Source: Desulfovibrio desulfuricans DSM 642
GTDB lineage: Bacteria; Desulfobacterota; Desulfovibrionia; Desulfovibrionales; Desulfovibrionaceae
DNA: 64,000 nucleotides
Assembly: GCF_000420465.1 (NCBI RefSeq)
Contig: NZ_ATUZ01000014.1
Coordinates: forward strand, 1-64,000
Direction of reading: 5' to 3'
Shown: positions 25,896 through 36,341 of the stretch, piece by piece
Layout: every line of letters begins with the position of its first letter
Position numbering within the stretch: position 1 is the first letter of the stretch
Program-made: the position numbers and the translations under genes
The notes under the pieces: generated by a model
The model's database searches: none
Told to the model about the DNA's origin: nothing
What the model saw: the letters and a program-made list of their open reading frames with translations, nothing else

Positions 25896-27581
25896 TTAGA
25901 TATCCTTGTAACGCCCGCCATTGGCAGCCGAGCTGACCAGATAGGCATAACGCCGCAGCACAGGGTAAGGGCAATCCTTTTTGGGCACCACAAGGGCGGC
26001 GCGCCGCTTGGCAAGCTCGGCCTCGTCCACAAGCAGATCCAGCTTGCGGTTGGGAATGTCGATATGGATGGTATCCCCTTCGTGCACCAGAGCGATAACA
26101 CCACCGTCCGCCGCTTCGGGCGAAATGTGCCCGATGGCCGCGCCATTGGTGCCGCCGGAGAAACGGCCGTCCGTCAGCAGGGCAACATCCTTGCCAAGGC
26201 CCATGCCTGTGATAGCCGCCGTGGGCGAGAGCATTTCGCGCATGCCCGGGCCGCCGCGCGGGCCTTCGTAACGGATCACAACGCCGTCCCCGGCCTTGAT
26301 CTTGCCGTCAAGAATGGCCTTCATGGCGTCTTCTTCCGACTCGAAAACGCGGGCCGTAACATCGCGGCGCATCATTTCGGGGGCAACGGCAGACTGCTTG
26401 ACCACAGCGCCCTCGGGGGCAAGGCTGCCGCGCAGAATGGCAATGCCGCCCTGCTTGGAATAGGGATTTTCAACACTGCGGATCACTTCAGGGTTCATGA
26501 CGCGGGCGTTCATGTCCTTGAGGTTTTCGCCCACGGTCTTGCCCGTGGCGGTCATGCAGTCCTTGTTGATGAGGCCCAGCTTGTCCAGCTCGGTCATGAC
26601 GGCAGGGATGCCGCCCGCGTTGTCCAGATCAACCATGTAATGCTTGCCCGCCGGGGAAAGCTTGCACAGATTGGGGCTCTTTTTGCTGACTTCGTCAAAA
26701 ATTTCCAGGCCAAGCTTCAATCCGGCCTCGCCGAACACGGCGGGCAGGTGAAGCACGGTGTTGGTGGAGCAGCCAAGGGCCATATCCACGGCCACGGCGT
26801 TAGCAACAGACTTGGGCGTTACGATGTCCAGCGGGCGGATGTTCTTGCGCAGCAGATCCATAACCCGCATGCCCGCCGTTTTGGCAAGGCGGATGCGCGC
26901 GCCGCTCACAGCGGGGATGGTGCCGTTGCCGGGCAGGGCCACGCCGATGGTTTCAGACAGGCAGTTCATGGAGTTGGCCGTGAACATGCCCGCGCAGGCG
27001 CCGCAGCCGGGACAGGCGCGTTCGGCCATGTATTCCAGCTCTTCTTCGGTCATGGCGCCGCTGCGCACCTTGCCCACGGCCTCAAACACGGTGATAAGAT
27101 CGCCGCGCTTGCCGGGGCCGATGTCGCCGGGCAGCATGGGGCCGCCGGAAACCAGCACCGAAGGGATGTTCAGGCGCATCATGGCCATGAGCATACCGGG
27201 GACGCACTTGTCGCAGTTGGGAATAAACACCAGGGCGTCAAAGGCGTGACCGCGCGCCATGATTTCAATGGAATCCGCGATGAATTCACGCGAAGGCAGG
27301 GAAAAACGCATGCCTTCATGGTTCATGGCCAGGCCGTCGCACACGGCAATAGCCGGGAACTGCAGCGGCGTACCGCCCGACATACGTACACCGGCCTTGA
27401 CCGCATCGGCCAGGCTGTTCAGGTGCATATGCCCAGGAACGACCTCGCTGGCTGCGTTCACAATGCCTACCAGGGGGCGTTCCATTTCTTCTCTGGTGAG
27501 GCCCAGAGCGTAGAGCAGGGAGCGGTGGGGGGCTTTTTCCAGCCCGGACTTCATTTTTTTGCTGCGTGCTTCATCATCCAT
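25896..27581 (-). CDS. ilvD: Dihydroxy-acid dehydratase
   Basis: This 561-residue iron-sulfur dehydratase acts in the third step of valine and isoleucine synthesis, turning dihydroxy-acids into 2-keto acids. Visible are NCDKCVPGM and [18 protein letters not shown] with cluster-binding cysteines, and the C-terminal [15 protein letters not shown] signature. The start MDDEARSKK at 27581 has AAGGA; the frame stays open 43 codons further with poor coding character. No other ilv gene is adjacent. Confidence 0.96.
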   Translation of the reverse strand: MDDEARSKKMKSGLEKAPHRSLLYALGLTREEMERPLVGIVNAASEVVPGHMHLNSLADAVKAGVRMSGGTPLQFPAIAVCDGLAMNHEGMRFSLPSREFIADSIEIMARGHAFDALVFIPNCDKCVPGMLMAMMRLNIPSVLVSGGPMLPGDIGPGKRGDLITVFEAVGKVRSGAMTEEELEYMAERACPGCGACAGMFTANSMNCLSETIGVALPGNGTIPAVSGARIRLAKTAGMRVMDLLRKNIRPLDIVTPKSVANAVAVDMALGCSTNTVLHLPAVFGEAGLKLGLEIFDEVSKKSPNLCKLSPAGKHYMVDLDNAGGIPAVMTELDKLGLINKDCMTATGKTVGENLKDMNARVMNPEVIRSVENPYSKQGGIAILRGSLAPEGAVVKQSAVAPEMMRRDVTARVFESEEDAMKAILDGKIKAGDGVVIRYEGPRGGPGMREMLSPTAAITGMGLGKDVALLTDGRFSGGTNGAAIGHISPEAADGGVIALVHEGDTIHIDIPNRKLDLLVDEAELAKRRAALVVPKKDCPYPVLRRYAYLVSSAANGGRYKDI

Positions 27582-27801
27582 GACGGTATCCTTATGGTAT
27601 GAACAACAAACATTCCTCTTGCGCCCGCAATCGGAATGAGAATCGTACGGTAATTTTTTACGCCCGTAAACACGGCATGGCCCCTCCTGCCGCCCTGCCG
27701 GGGGCCGCACCGTATGTGGGGAATCCCTGGCTGAGCAGGTATTTTTTCCGCACAGGCCTCAGCCCCTTGAGCGCGCCGCCGAAGTGAGCTAATTTCCCGG
27801 C

Positions 27802-29349
27802 ATGCAAAGCTCTACCCCAACTTTGGCCCGCCGCTACATATTCAAGCTCGTGGCCAATATCGCCTCCGTCCCGGTCTACCTTGTCATGGAGGCCATTCTG
27901 CCCCGCGCACTCGGGCCGCAGATGTACGGCAATTACAGCTTTGCCACCAACCTCTTCCAGCAGCTTTCCGGCTTTCTGGATATGGGAACCTCCACCTGCT
28001 TTTACAATTCCCTTTCGCGCCGTCAGGCAGAGACCGGCCTCATCGGCTTTTACATGCGCGTTACAGTGGCGGTATTCGCCATTATTTTGCTGGCCGCAGG
28101 CCTGCTGCAAATTCCTGCGGCTGGCGAACTGCTCATGCCCGATGTGCCCCTGTGGCTTGCGCCGCTGGCAGCCCTGTGGGCTTTTCTGACATGGTGGGGC
28201 CGCGTGCTGCGCTCCATGAACGATGCCGTGGGCGCAACTGTTTCTTCCGAAATGGTGCGCACCGTTGTTTCCCTGTTCACGGTGGGTTTGCTGGGACTCA
28301 TGTTCTGGGCCGACGGGCTGAACATTCACACGCTCTTTGCCCAGCAATACCTCATGCTGGGGGCAACTGCCCTTGGCTACTGGCTGGTTACGCGCACCTA
28401 CTGGCGGCAGGCGGGCATTCCCCTGCACTTTCGTCTCACCCCTGAGCAGACGCGCGCCTATGGGCGGGAGTTTTTCAATTACAGCCACCCGCTGTTTGTG
28501 CAGGCCCTGCTCTCCTTTTTGCTCCTCACAGCCGAGCGCTGGCTGCTGCAATGGTTTGACGGCAGCGTGGAACAGGGTTTTTTTGCCCTTTCCCAAAAAG
28601 TCAGCATGGCCTGCTTTCTTTTTGTTTCAGCCATGACGCCTCTGGTCATGCGCGAACTTTCCATCGCCTGGGGCAATAACGATCGTGAGGCCATGGGTCG
28701 CCTGCTCACGCGTTTTGCCCCGCTGCTGTACGTGGTGGCTGCCTATTTTTCGTGCTTTACGCTGGCTGAGGGTTCCGCCCTGGTGAACTTTTTCGGCGGC
28801 GCGCAGTTTGCCGCTGCGACCCTGCCTGTGCAGATCATGGCGCTCTATCCCCTGCATCAGGCCTATGGGCAGCTTGCCGGATCGGTTTTTCACGCCACGG
28901 GCCGCACCAAGGTGCTGCGCAACATGGCGGCGCTGGAATGCATTTACGGTTTCAGCACAGCGTGGTTTCTGCTTGCGCCGCCGGAATATTTCGGCCTTGG
29001 CCTCGGTGCCGTGGGGTTGGCGATCAAAACCGTGTGCGTACAGGTCATCACCGTCAACGTGTATCTTTGGCTGGCCTCGCGCTTTATTCCGCTCAAGTTC
29101 TGGCGCAACGTGGCCCACCAGATCTGGAGCCTCGCCGTTTTGCTGCTGCTGGCCTTTGGCTGCCGCCAGCTTACGCTCTATCTTGGCATTGGCGATGTGG
29201 ATTCCTTGCCGCGCTTTCTTGTTTCCGGCGTCATCTACACCGCTGCCATCGGTCTGCTCTGCCTGGGCATGCCCGCTGTGATGGGCTTTTCGCGTCAGGA
29301 ATTGCGCGAAGTATTTATCCGGTTCAGCAAATCCAGGTCACACGGCTAA
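27802..29349 (+). CDS. Polysaccharide flippase (MATE/Wzx-like)
   Basis: This 515-residue membrane protein has 12-14 hydrophobic helices. The N-terminal RYIFKLVANIASVPVYLVME followed by GPQMYGNYSFA is the pattern of oligosaccharide flippases that move lipid-linked sugars across the inner membrane. No sugar-cluster genes are beside it, so its substrate is unknown. The ribosome site is weak. It is divergent from ilvD, with 220 bases between them. Confidence 0.8.
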   Translation: MQSSTPTLARRYIFKLVANIASVPVYLVMEAILPRALGPQMYGNYSFATNLFQQLSGFLDMGTSTCFYNSLSRRQAETGLIGFYMRVTVAVFAIILLAAGLLQIPAAGELLMPDVPLWLAPLAALWAFLTWWGRVLRSMNDAVGATVSSEMVRTVVSLFTVGLLGLMFWADGLNIHTLFAQQYLMLGATALGYWLVTRTYWRQAGIPLHFRLTPEQTRAYGREFFNYSHPLFVQALLSFLLLTAERWLLQWFDGSVEQGFFALSQKVSMACFLFVSAMTPLVMRELSIAWGNNDREAMGRLLTRFAPLLYVVAAYFSCFTLAEGSALVNFFGGAQFAAATLPVQIMALYPLHQAYGQLAGSVFHATGRTKVLRNMAALECIYGFSTAWFLLAPPEYFGLGLGAVGLAIKTVCVQVITVNVYLWLASRFIPLKFWRNVAHQIWSLAVLLLLAFGCRQLTLYLGIGDVDSLPRFLVSGVIYTAAIGLLCLGMPAVMGFSRQELREVFIRFSKSRSHG

Positions 29350-29434
29350 CACCCCGCCCCACAAAATAGAAAGGCCGGACTGTATCTGCCCCCCGTCAAG
29401 TGGCAGGTCAAAAAAGCCAGGACGAATAATCAAG

Positions 29435-29485
29435 CGGCCAGCTTTTTCCAAAATTCTATTGGAAAGAGCTGGCCGAGCCTTTTTT
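29435..29485 (+). terminator. Terminator of the flippase gene
   Basis: A 16-bp stem (29435-29450 with 29460-29475, one G-U pair) is followed by AGCC and TTTTTT. It is a strong intrinsic terminator 86 bases after the stop. Confidence 0.9.
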
Positions 29486-29875
29486 AAAATCTCTCCGTAG
29501 TATAAAAACGTATGTGTTCTTCTACCAGAGCGACGGTTTTCTGCTGACTGCACAACCTCTTCCCTGTGAACGCTTCGGTGAGTTTTTTGGAGGCAGGTGG
29601 CTATGGTAGCAATTTGTATGGTTTAATCTTTGCCGCCCGGTAGGGCCTGCTTCATGCAGGGTTTAAAGTCCTACCCATTGGCAGGGGTTGCGATGGGGCG
29701 TTTCTTGCGTGAGGTAATTGCTCTATAAATAAAGTAATACAGGAGGACGCGGTAACTAGCCTTCATAATTCGTGGCTTCCGCATGCAAGAAGCGGCAGGA
29801 TTCAGATAAACTTTTTGAAAAAAATGTCGTTAAGAAGAAGAGGAGCACATAACTCTGCGCAAGCGAGGTGTCGGA
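29486..29875. other. AT-richer non-coding stretch before the flagellin-like gene
   Basis: These 390 bases hold no supported gene. There is a small hairpin CCTGC..GCAGG near 29650, an isolated AGGAGG at about 29741 with no good reading frame behind it, and several A-rich tracts. I found neither a clear sigma-54 nor a clear sigma-28 promoter. Confidence 0.5.
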
Positions 29876-30640
29876 ATGGACTTTTTTGATGATATTTTGA
29901 CAGCCACATATTTAAAGAAGGCCAGCTTGAGCCTTCTGCTGGATGGTTTGCCGCAGTCAGTGCCCCAAAGTTACACATCCGGCAAAGAAATGCTGGCTGC
30001 CGCCTTGACCGGGCGAATCCGGACTGATGCATCCATGCTGCGGCAAGGGGCGAAAAACGCCACGGAAGGGGCAAATATAGCCACGTTGATTGCAACGTCC
30101 ACATCGACGGTGCGCGACAACCTGAACCAGATGTTAACCCTTGCCCAAGAGGTAAAGGCTGACCCGACCAAGGGCAGCGTCAACGGCGCCGCATTTACAA
30201 CCCTTGCCGGGGAGCTATCCTCAATTGTTTCTGGAACAAAATACAATAATATTTCTTTGTTAGACAAAAATGGCTGGACGAATGACAGTCGCCTCACCGT
30301 CAGCGGCGATGGAAAATCCTCGACCTTTAAACTACAGATGGGATACGGTAGTTCAACCTTTACGCTGAACGATTTGTCGTATCTGAATTACTTGAAGAGT
30401 GTAGATTTAAGCAGCGGCTCACTTGATATAGATGCGCTTATCAGTGATCTTTCAACACAAATAAATACAGTTGATGTGATCTATAGTCGGAATGATTCGC
30501 TATCCGGGTCTTACACCAGCGAGGCGAGTGTCATGGTGGAACAGGCAGACATTCTTGATAAGGCCGCGCAGGATGCGATGCCGAGTGAGGAAGATCCGCT
30601 TTTACGGGATATTGGCAGTATTATTTCCACAACATCCTGA
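29876..30640 (+). CDS. Flagellin-like orphan protein
   Basis: This 254-residue protein contains a segment of about residues 45-132 that follows the flagellin D1 pattern: an R.R.DA start, QGAKNATEGANIATLIATSTSTVRDNL, MLTLAQEV, and YNNISLLDKNGW matching the flagellin FNG..LL.G motif. It lacks the usual flagellin N-terminal D0 helix (no MSLxINxN) and has no recognisable C-terminal D0. Its codons are AT-richer than those of its neighbours and it stands alone, which fits acquisition or relaxed selection. It may be a filament-related protein, a secreted relative or a decaying copy. Confidence 0.55.
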   Translation: MDFFDDILTATYLKKASLSLLLDGLPQSVPQSYTSGKEMLAAALTGRIRTDASMLRQGAKNATEGANIATLIATSTSTVRDNLNQMLTLAQEVKADPTKGSVNGAAFTTLAGELSSIVSGTKYNNISLLDKNGWTNDSRLTVSGDGKSSTFKLQMGYGSSTFTLNDLSYLNYLKSVDLSSGSLDIDALISDLSTQINTVDVIYSRNDSLSGSYTSEASVMVEQADILDKAAQDAMPSEEDPLLRDIGSIISTTS

Positions 30641-30933
30641 GTACTGTTGTTGCGCAAATCTTCTCGGGGTATGCATCGGTTTATATTCCGTCAATGCTCC
30701 CATTCGCCAAACTTCCGGAGATTTTTTTACATTTCTCCCCGCGCAGCAACCAAGGGCACTTCGTGCAATTGTTGCTGGCCCCTTACTGAAAGGCTTAACA
30801 AGTGGCTTTTGTACTTGTTCCCCTGTGGCGCTTTTTTACGTTGTCTACCTGGGGGGGGTATAGCAATGCAGCCTAGGTGGCCGGTATATCGCTGTCTACC
30901 CTGATGAGGGCAGTCAAATCCGGCCCTTTGTGT
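30641..30933. other. Non-coding gap with nested hairpin before the proB end
   Basis: I see no gene. At 30879-30925 an outer stem GGCCGG/CCGGCC encloses CTG..CAG and CCCTgatgAGGG stems, perhaps an imperfect end for the leftward proB transcript. A run of eight G lies near 30851. Confidence 0.4.
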
Positions 30934-32178
30934 TTACACTGCCGCATCAAGCAGCAGATTGTCCCTGTGGATTACCTCAGGGTAGTGCGCATCACCCAGG
31001 ATAGCTGCGACTTCGTGCCTTTTCAGGCCCATAATTTTTTTCAGGTCTGAGGTGCTGTAATTGGAGAGGCCCACGCCGAGGCTTTGCCCTTCGTGCAGCA
31101 CACGTACCAGCCCGCCCTGCTGAAAACTGCCCTCAACGCGGAACACACCGCCGGGCAGGAGGCTGCCGCCCTTGTGCAGCAGGGCCTTGGCCGCGCCAGC
31201 GTCCACATGCACACTGCCCGCCGGATCAGACTGATAAGCCAGCCAGAATTTGCGGCGCGGTATGGCATGCCGCGCAGGGCAAACCCATGTGCCGCCTGTA
31301 AATGGCTCGTGCCCCAGTGGAGCCGGGCAAATACCGCTGGCGGCAAAGGCCCGCGTGATGATCTCCGGCTCACGCCCCGGCAAAATCAGCGTTGGCACGC
31401 CAATCTGCGCGGCGCGACGGGCCGCCAGAAGCTTGGAATACATACCGCCCGTGCCTACGGAAGTCTTACCGCCGCAAAGCTGGCCCAGATCGAGGGCCGC
31501 CACATCCTCAATGTGATCCATGATGGGAGCGTTGGGTTCTTTTTGCGGATCGGCAGCCAGCACGCCCGAGGCGGAAGTGAGATTGATGAAAAGATCAGCC
31601 CCGGTCAGATTGACCAGAAGGCTTGCAAGGCAGTCGTTATCGCCGAACTTCAGTTCGCTGATGGACACTGTGTCATTTTCGTTGACAATGGGCAGTACCC
31701 CCCATTCCAACAGTTCGGCAAAGGTATTGCGAGCATTAAGGAAGCGCTGACGCGCGCGCAGGTCATCCCGGGTCAGCAGAACCTGGGCAGTGGGCATGCG
31801 GTGGGCAAAAAAGACCTTGTCCCAGCTCTGCATGAGCTGCCCCTGCCCCACTGCTGCCGCAGCCTGACGTGCCGCAAGGCCCGTGGTTTCAACCACATGC
31901 CCGCGCGTGGCAAGCGCGGCCCGCCCAGCGGCTACAGCGCCGGAAGAAACAAGCACCAGACGGCGCGGCTCCGCGCCCCCCGCGTTGCTGGATGCGGCAT
32001 CGCCCGCAGGCAGCAGATTGCGCAGCCGCGCCAACTGCCCGGCCAGATTCTCCAGCACGGGCATGCTCAGGCCCTGGGCATCGGTCAGCACGGCGCTGCC
32101 TACCTTGACGACCACCACCCGCGCCTGGGCAAGAACCCGTGCGCGTTCCTGCCGCCAGTCTTCCGTCGGCGCTGTCAT
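30934..32178 (-). CDS. proB: Glutamate 5-kinase
   Basis: This 414-residue enzyme phosphorylates glutamate in the first step of proline synthesis. It has the amino-acid kinase domain (VVVKVGSAVL near residue 22, VSSGAVAAG, NENDTVS, FGDNDCLAS, GTGGMYSKLLAA) and a C-terminal PUA domain from about 310. A non-conserved Ala/Gly-rich insertion lies near 58-70. It is 17 bases after obgE in the same leftward operon, with GGAG before the ATG. Confidence 0.95.
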   Translation of the reverse strand: MTAPTEDWRQERARVLAQARVVVVKVGSAVLTDAQGLSMPVLENLAGQLARLRNLLPAGDAASSNAGGAEPRRLVLVSSGAVAAGRAALATRGHVVETTGLAARQAAAAVGQGQLMQSWDKVFFAHRMPTAQVLLTRDDLRARQRFLNARNTFAELLEWGVLPIVNENDTVSISELKFGDNDCLASLLVNLTGADLFINLTSASGVLAADPQKEPNAPIMDHIEDVAALDLGQLCGGKTSVGTGGMYSKLLAARRAAQIGVPTLILPGREPEIITRAFAASGICPAPLGHEPFTGGTWVCPARHAIPRRKFWLAYQSDPAGSVHVDAGAAKALLHKGGSLLPGGVFRVEGSFQQGGLVRVLHEGQSLGVGLSNYSTSDLKKIMGLKRHEVAAILGDAHYPEVIHRDNLLLDAAV

Positions 32179-32195
32179 ATATGCTCCACAGACCG

Positions 32196-33296
32196 CTACT
32201 CGCGGGTATAGATCACTTCAATTTCGGGGAAGTCCTCTTCCTCATCGCCGTCAGTATCAGCAAAATGCAGGATAGGCGCGTGGCTGGCGGTTTCATCACG
32301 CATACGCCACAACTCTTCCACCAGAGGCTCAAGGTCGATGTTGTCCCGCGCGGAAATAAAGAAGATATTCCGGCCATCGGCTTTGGCCCTGCTTTTCAGC
32401 TCTTCCAGGCGCTCGGGGGTGATGAGGTCGATCTTGTTGACCACCTCGATCTGCTGACGCTCTCCCAGTTCTTCGTCAAAGCGGCACAGTTCCTCATTGA
32501 TGAGGTTAAAGCCCGCCCAGGGGTCATCCTCGCCCACGTCTTCCACGCTGAGAATGTGCACGAGAAAGCGTGTGCGCTCCACATGCTTGAGGAAGCGCAG
32601 TCCAAGCCCCTGACCTTCGTGCGCGCCCTCAATGAGGCCGGGAATGTCGGCAATGACCATGCGCCTGTCGGGATCCACTTCGTCAATCATCACGCCGAGA
32701 TTGGGCGTGAGCGTGGTGAAGGGATAGGCCGCGATCTTGGGGCGCGCCGCCGACACCTGCGAAATAAAGGTGGATTTGCCCGCATTGGGCAAGCCCAAAA
32801 GACCGGCATCGGCCAGAATCTTCAGTTCAAGGCGCAGATTTTTTTCTTCACCCGGCTCGCCGGGCTGGCAAAATCGCGGTGCGCGCATGGTGGAAGACTT
32901 GAAATGTTCGTTGCCCTTGCCGCCGCGGCCGCCGCAGGCAACAATTACTTCCGTTTCAGGATCGCTGAGGTCTGCCAGCAGTTCTTCACCATCCGGCCCT
33001 TCAACAAAAACAAGCGTACCCACCGGCAGGTGCAGCACCATGTCTTCGCCTTTTTTGCCATCGCACTGGCTGCCTTCGCCGGGACGACCATTGCGGGCCT
33101 CGTAAAGGCGCTTGAGCCGAAAATCGTACAATGACAGCAAACGGCCATCGGCTTTCAGCACCACTGAGCCGCCGTCACCGCCATTGCCACCGTCCGGGCC
33201 GCCGCGCGGCACAAACTTTTCGCGCCGAAAAGACAAACAACCATGCCCGCCCTTGCCGGCGCGCACCTGAATTCGAGCTTCATCTACAAATCGCAT
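32196..33296 (-). CDS. obgE: GTPase Obg
   Basis: This 366-residue ribosome-associated GTPase has a Gly-rich N-terminal Obg fold (VRAGKGGHGCLSFRREKFVPRGGP) and then the G domain (GLPNAGKST, DIPGLIEGAHEGQGLG, NKIDL). The C-terminal tail is acidic. The neighbourhood rplU-rpmA-obgE-proB is a well-conserved bacterial order and supports the call. Confidence 0.97.
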   Translation of the reverse strand: MRFVDEARIQVRAGKGGHGCLSFRREKFVPRGGPDGGNGGDGGSVVLKADGRLLSLYDFRLKRLYEARNGRPGEGSQCDGKKGEDMVLHLPVGTLVFVEGPDGEELLADLSDPETEVIVACGGRGGKGNEHFKSSTMRAPRFCQPGEPGEEKNLRLELKILADAGLLGLPNAGKSTFISQVSAARPKIAAYPFTTLTPNLGVMIDEVDPDRRMVIADIPGLIEGAHEGQGLGLRFLKHVERTRFLVHILSVEDVGEDDPWAGFNLINEELCRFDEELGERQQIEVVNKIDLITPERLEELKSRAKADGRNIFFISARDNIDLEPLVEELWRMRDETASHAPILHFADTDGDEEEDFPEIEVIYTRE

Positions 33297-33552
33297 GGGA
33301 TATCCTTGCGGTCAGTCCGCGCGGCTGCGCCTGCAATGCTGGCGCTCGCCGTAATGTATAAGGGGGCTGCCGTTCCGAAAAAAACCGCGCAAAGTATGCA
33401 GCAATGCAGTTCAGCGCCACATGGCAAACACCTGCTTGCCCACGCTGCCTGCTTTTCGGTCTGTGGCCTTCGCCACACATACCCCAGCACAAACACCGAG
33501 AGGGAAGAAGCCTCGCGGCCCCTTCCCTCATCGGCAAATTCCACGCGGCCGC

Positions 33553-33822
33553 TTAGTCGGCGGCCGCCTCCACATGCACTCGCGTGTGGACGCGACGCTT
33601 GCGGAGATACTTCTCAAAGCGCACAACGCCGGCCACTTTGGCGAACAGGGTAAAGTCCCTGCCCATGCCCACGTTCACACCGGGGTAAACGGTAGTGCCG
33701 AGCTGACGCACCAGAATATTGCCAGCCAGAACCTTCTGACCGCCAAAACGCTTTACGCCGCGGCGTTGGCCTTCACTGTCGCGACCGTTGCGCGAAGAGC
33801 CGCCTGCTTTCTTATGTGCCAT
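33553..33822 (-). CDS. rpmA: Ribosomal protein L27
   Basis: An 89-residue protein of the large ribosomal subunit. The N-terminus [20 protein letters not shown] and the [19 protein letters not shown] block are typical. GGGAGG precedes the ATG. About 256 bases of non-coding DNA separate it from obgE, with GC-rich inverted repeats that may attenuate transcription but no clear U-tract. Confidence 0.97.
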   Translation of the reverse strand: MAHKKAGGSSRNGRDSEGQRRGVKRFGGQKVLAGNILVRQLGTTVYPGVNVGMGRDFTLFAKVAGVVRFEKYLRKRRVHTRVHVEAAAD

Positions 33823-33954
33823 GGTAGCCTCCCTGGGGCGCCGACCCTGTGGACCGGCGGGGCAAAGTAAATATCTTTCAACGCGCCCTGCACGAATGCA
33901 GAGCTATTGGCAGACCATGCCCGCGGCCTGCCGAACCTCGGCTAAAGCCGGGTT

Positions 33955-34263
33955 CTAGGCGTTGATGCTCTTAACGCGAATGGTGGTGTAATCCTGGCGG
34001 TGACCGCGCATCTTGCGCGAGTCATTACGACGCCAGCGCTTGAACACCTTGATCTTGGGGCCGCGCCCGTGATCCACCACTTCCGCCATAACGGCGGCCC
34101 CGGCAAGATAGGGAGCGCCGACTTTGCATTCAGCACCGCCGACCATCAGCACCTTGTCCAAGGAAATTTCGCTTCCGGCCTGAACCGCAAGCTTTTCCAC
34201 AACTACTTTAGAACCTTCTTCGACGCGGTACTGTTTTCCGCCGGTCTCGATAATCGCGTACAT
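33955..34263 (-). CDS. rplU: Ribosomal protein L21
   Basis: This 102-residue protein opens with MYAIIETGGKQYRVEEG and has the C-terminal KRWRRNDSRKMRGHRQ signature of L21, which binds 23S rRNA. The start at 34263 has GGAGG 5 bases upstream; an in-frame start 54 bases earlier has none. It is the first gene of the leftward rplU-rpmA-obgE-proB series. Confidence 0.97.
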   Translation of the reverse strand: MYAIIETGGKQYRVEEGSKVVVEKLAVQAGSEISLDKVLMVGGAECKVGAPYLAGAAVMAEVVDHGRGPKIKVFKRWRRNDSRKMRGHRQDYTTIRVKSINA

Positions 34264-34500
34264 ATCAACCTCCAAAAAGAGAAAGGCATATTTGCCCCAC
34301 AGGCCGACAAATGTCAAGCGCGTTTTGCATAATTTTTTGCAAAACTCACTACAACAGTCCGCGACTTGCGCGAGTGGCGAGAATACACAACTTCATGTCA
34401 GGGAGCAACGCCTTTCTGCACCCCGGCACACGCATCCCCTCCCTTTGCCGCTTGCGGCCGCACTTGCACAGCCGCAAGCCTGCTGCTATCTGTGGGGCGC

Positions 34501-36135
34501 ATGAACACAGCACCCACACAGCTCACGCTCGATATCACCGCCCTTTCGCACGATGGGCGCGGCATTGCACGCCTGGCGCCGGAGGGCATCCATACCGGCA
34601 AGGGCACTGTCGTATTTGTGGCAAATGCCTTGCCGGGGCAACGGGTGAACGCGCGCGTTTTGCGGCGCAAGCCTTCCTTTATAGATGCGGAAGCCGCAAC
34701 CTTGATCAAAAACGCGCCTGATGCTGTCGATCCCATATGCCTCCACCATGCCGAGTGCGGCGGCTGCCCCCTGCAAACCATGCCCTATGCGCAGCAACTT
34801 TATTGGAAGCGCACTCTGGCAGTGGACGCCCTGACCCGCATTGGCAAATTTGACCGCGCTCAGGTTGAATCAATGCTGCCGCCTGTCACCGGGTCGCCCG
34901 CGCTGACGCGGTTTCGCAATAAAATGGAATTTGCCTTCGGGCACGACACTGAAGTCGGAACAGGTCTGAAACTTGGCCTACGCCGCCGCAATGGCCGCGA
35001 TGTGGTGGCCGTGCCGCACTGCGCCCTCATGCCGCCCGAAGCGCTACAGATAGTCAGCATGGTTGGCAACATGGCGGCGCAAAGCGGCTTTGCCGCCTAC
35101 GCAGCGCCCGATACACGACAAAGCCAGCCCATTCGCCCCACGCACGGCCAGCAAAAGCAGAGCCGCCGTGGCGGCTTTGCCCGGCGCGCTCCGCGAAATC
35201 ACGCCATCCCGGTTCACGATGTCGCGGCCAATGGGTTCTGGCGTTTTTTTGTGCTGCGGCGCGGCCTTGCGGCGGACATGCGCACACCGCGCTGGTGGGC
35301 CCTGTGCATCACAAGTCCCGGCGATGCCCCGCAGCGCGCTGCCGTGAGGATGCTCGGCAGGGAGGTTCTGGCGGCATTCCCCCAGTTGGCAGCATTTATC
35401 CATGAAGAACGCGCCACCGCCGATGCCTTTGCTTTTGGCGAAAAACGCGTGCAGACCCTGGACGACACTGGCCGGGAAAATCCTGCAGCCGCGCGCTTGT
35501 TTCTGCCCCTTGCTGGCATGAACTTTACCCTGGATGCGTCTTCCTTCTTTCAGGTGAACACCGGCGGGGCGCAGGCGCTTGCGCATGCGGCACAGCGCAT
35601 GCTTTTGCCTGACAGCCCGGCGCAGAGCCCTCAGGACGCCCGCCCCCGCGGTCTGCTTGATCTTTATTGTGGTGTCGGCGCACCGGGCCTGTTGCTGGCG
35701 CGCAGCTATTCCGCGCTGCTGGGCCTGGAGCAGGACAGACGGGCCGTGAAGCTCGCCGCCATAAATGCCAAGGACAATGACATCAATTACTGCCAGTACG
35801 CGGCAGGGGATGCGGTGCACCACCTTGAGCGCCTTGCGCCTCTGGAACCTGCAAGCCGCTGGCAGGCTGCTGGCTTTGGCGAATCAGCCAGCCCCCCGCA
35901 GGCATCAGACGCTCTGGCAGACCCGCCAAGGGCCGGACTTTCACCCCGCGCGCTGGATGCACTCATGCAGATCGCGCCAGACAGAATCCTTTATATATCG
36001 TGCAACCCGGCTACGCTGGCACGAGATGCCGCACAGCTCCGCAACAAATATTCCCTGGAGCGGCTTGAAGCGGTTGATCTTTTTCCGCACACGCCGCACC
36101 TTGAATGCCTGAGCCTCTGGCACAGGTTCGACTGA
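34501..36135 (+). CDS. 23S rRNA (uracil-C5) methyltransferase, RlmD/TrmA family
   Basis: This 544-residue SAM-dependent methyltransferase has an N-terminal TRAM domain, an iron-sulfur cysteine set (CLHHAECGGCPLQ at about 80-92), a SAM motif LLDLYCGVGAPGLLLA near 385, and the catalytic cysteine in ILYISCNPATLARD near 500. A 60-70 residue insertion rich in Arg/Gln (about 200-245) is longer than in model enzymes. It probably makes m5U in 23S rRNA; the exact position (RlmC versus RlmD) is not resolvable. Start at 34501; the upstream open frame has poor codon use. Confidence 0.88.
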   Translation: MNTAPTQLTLDITALSHDGRGIARLAPEGIHTGKGTVVFVANALPGQRVNARVLRRKPSFIDAEAATLIKNAPDAVDPICLHHAECGGCPLQTMPYAQQLYWKRTLAVDALTRIGKFDRAQVESMLPPVTGSPALTRFRNKMEFAFGHDTEVGTGLKLGLRRRNGRDVVAVPHCALMPPEALQIVSMVGNMAAQSGFAAYAAPDTRQSQPIRPTHGQQKQSRRGGFARRAPRNHAIPVHDVAANGFWRFFVLRRGLAADMRTPRWWALCITSPGDAPQRAAVRMLGREVLAAFPQLAAFIHEERATADAFAFGEKRVQTLDDTGRENPAAARLFLPLAGMNFTLDASSFFQVNTGGAQALAHAAQRMLLPDSPAQSPQDARPRGLLDLYCGVGAPGLLLARSYSALLGLEQDRRAVKLAAINAKDNDINYCQYAAGDAVHHLERLAPLEPASRWQAAGFGESASPPQASDALADPPRAGLSPRALDALMQIAPDRILYISCNPATLARDAAQLRNKYSLERLEAVDLFPHTPHLECLSLWHRFD

Positions 36136-36254
36136 GCCGCAGGCAGACATTTTTTGCATATTCACGAGGCTCGATTTTTGGTATCAACAGCCAGTTTTCC
36201 GCGTCTATGGCCCATAAGGAATGCAGCGTAATCACAAGTTTCCGCCCAAAGTCA

Positions 36255-36281
36255 TTGACGCGTCGGGTCGCCTGTGATAAT
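36255..36281 (+). promoter_or_regulatory. Candidate promoter of the F0 ATP synthase genes
   Basis: TTGACG (36255-36260) and GATAAT (36276-36281) are 15 bases apart. A TGn extended -10 precedes GATAAT and could compensate for the short spacer. The predicted start is about 55 bases before the first gene. Confidence 0.5.
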
Positions 36282-36341
36282 TTGAACAGCGTTAAGGGGA
36301 CCATGACGCTTACAGGTTCCAGCCACGTGCGCGGAGGCCTT

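Noticed and set aside
29686..29705. Possible sigma-54 promoter before the flagellin-like gene
   Set aside because: GGCAGGGGTTGC has only 8 bases between GG and GC instead of 10.
30851..30858. Run of eight G as a phase-variable tract
   Set aside because: It lies outside any coding region and not at a promoter spacer, so there is no sign of switching.
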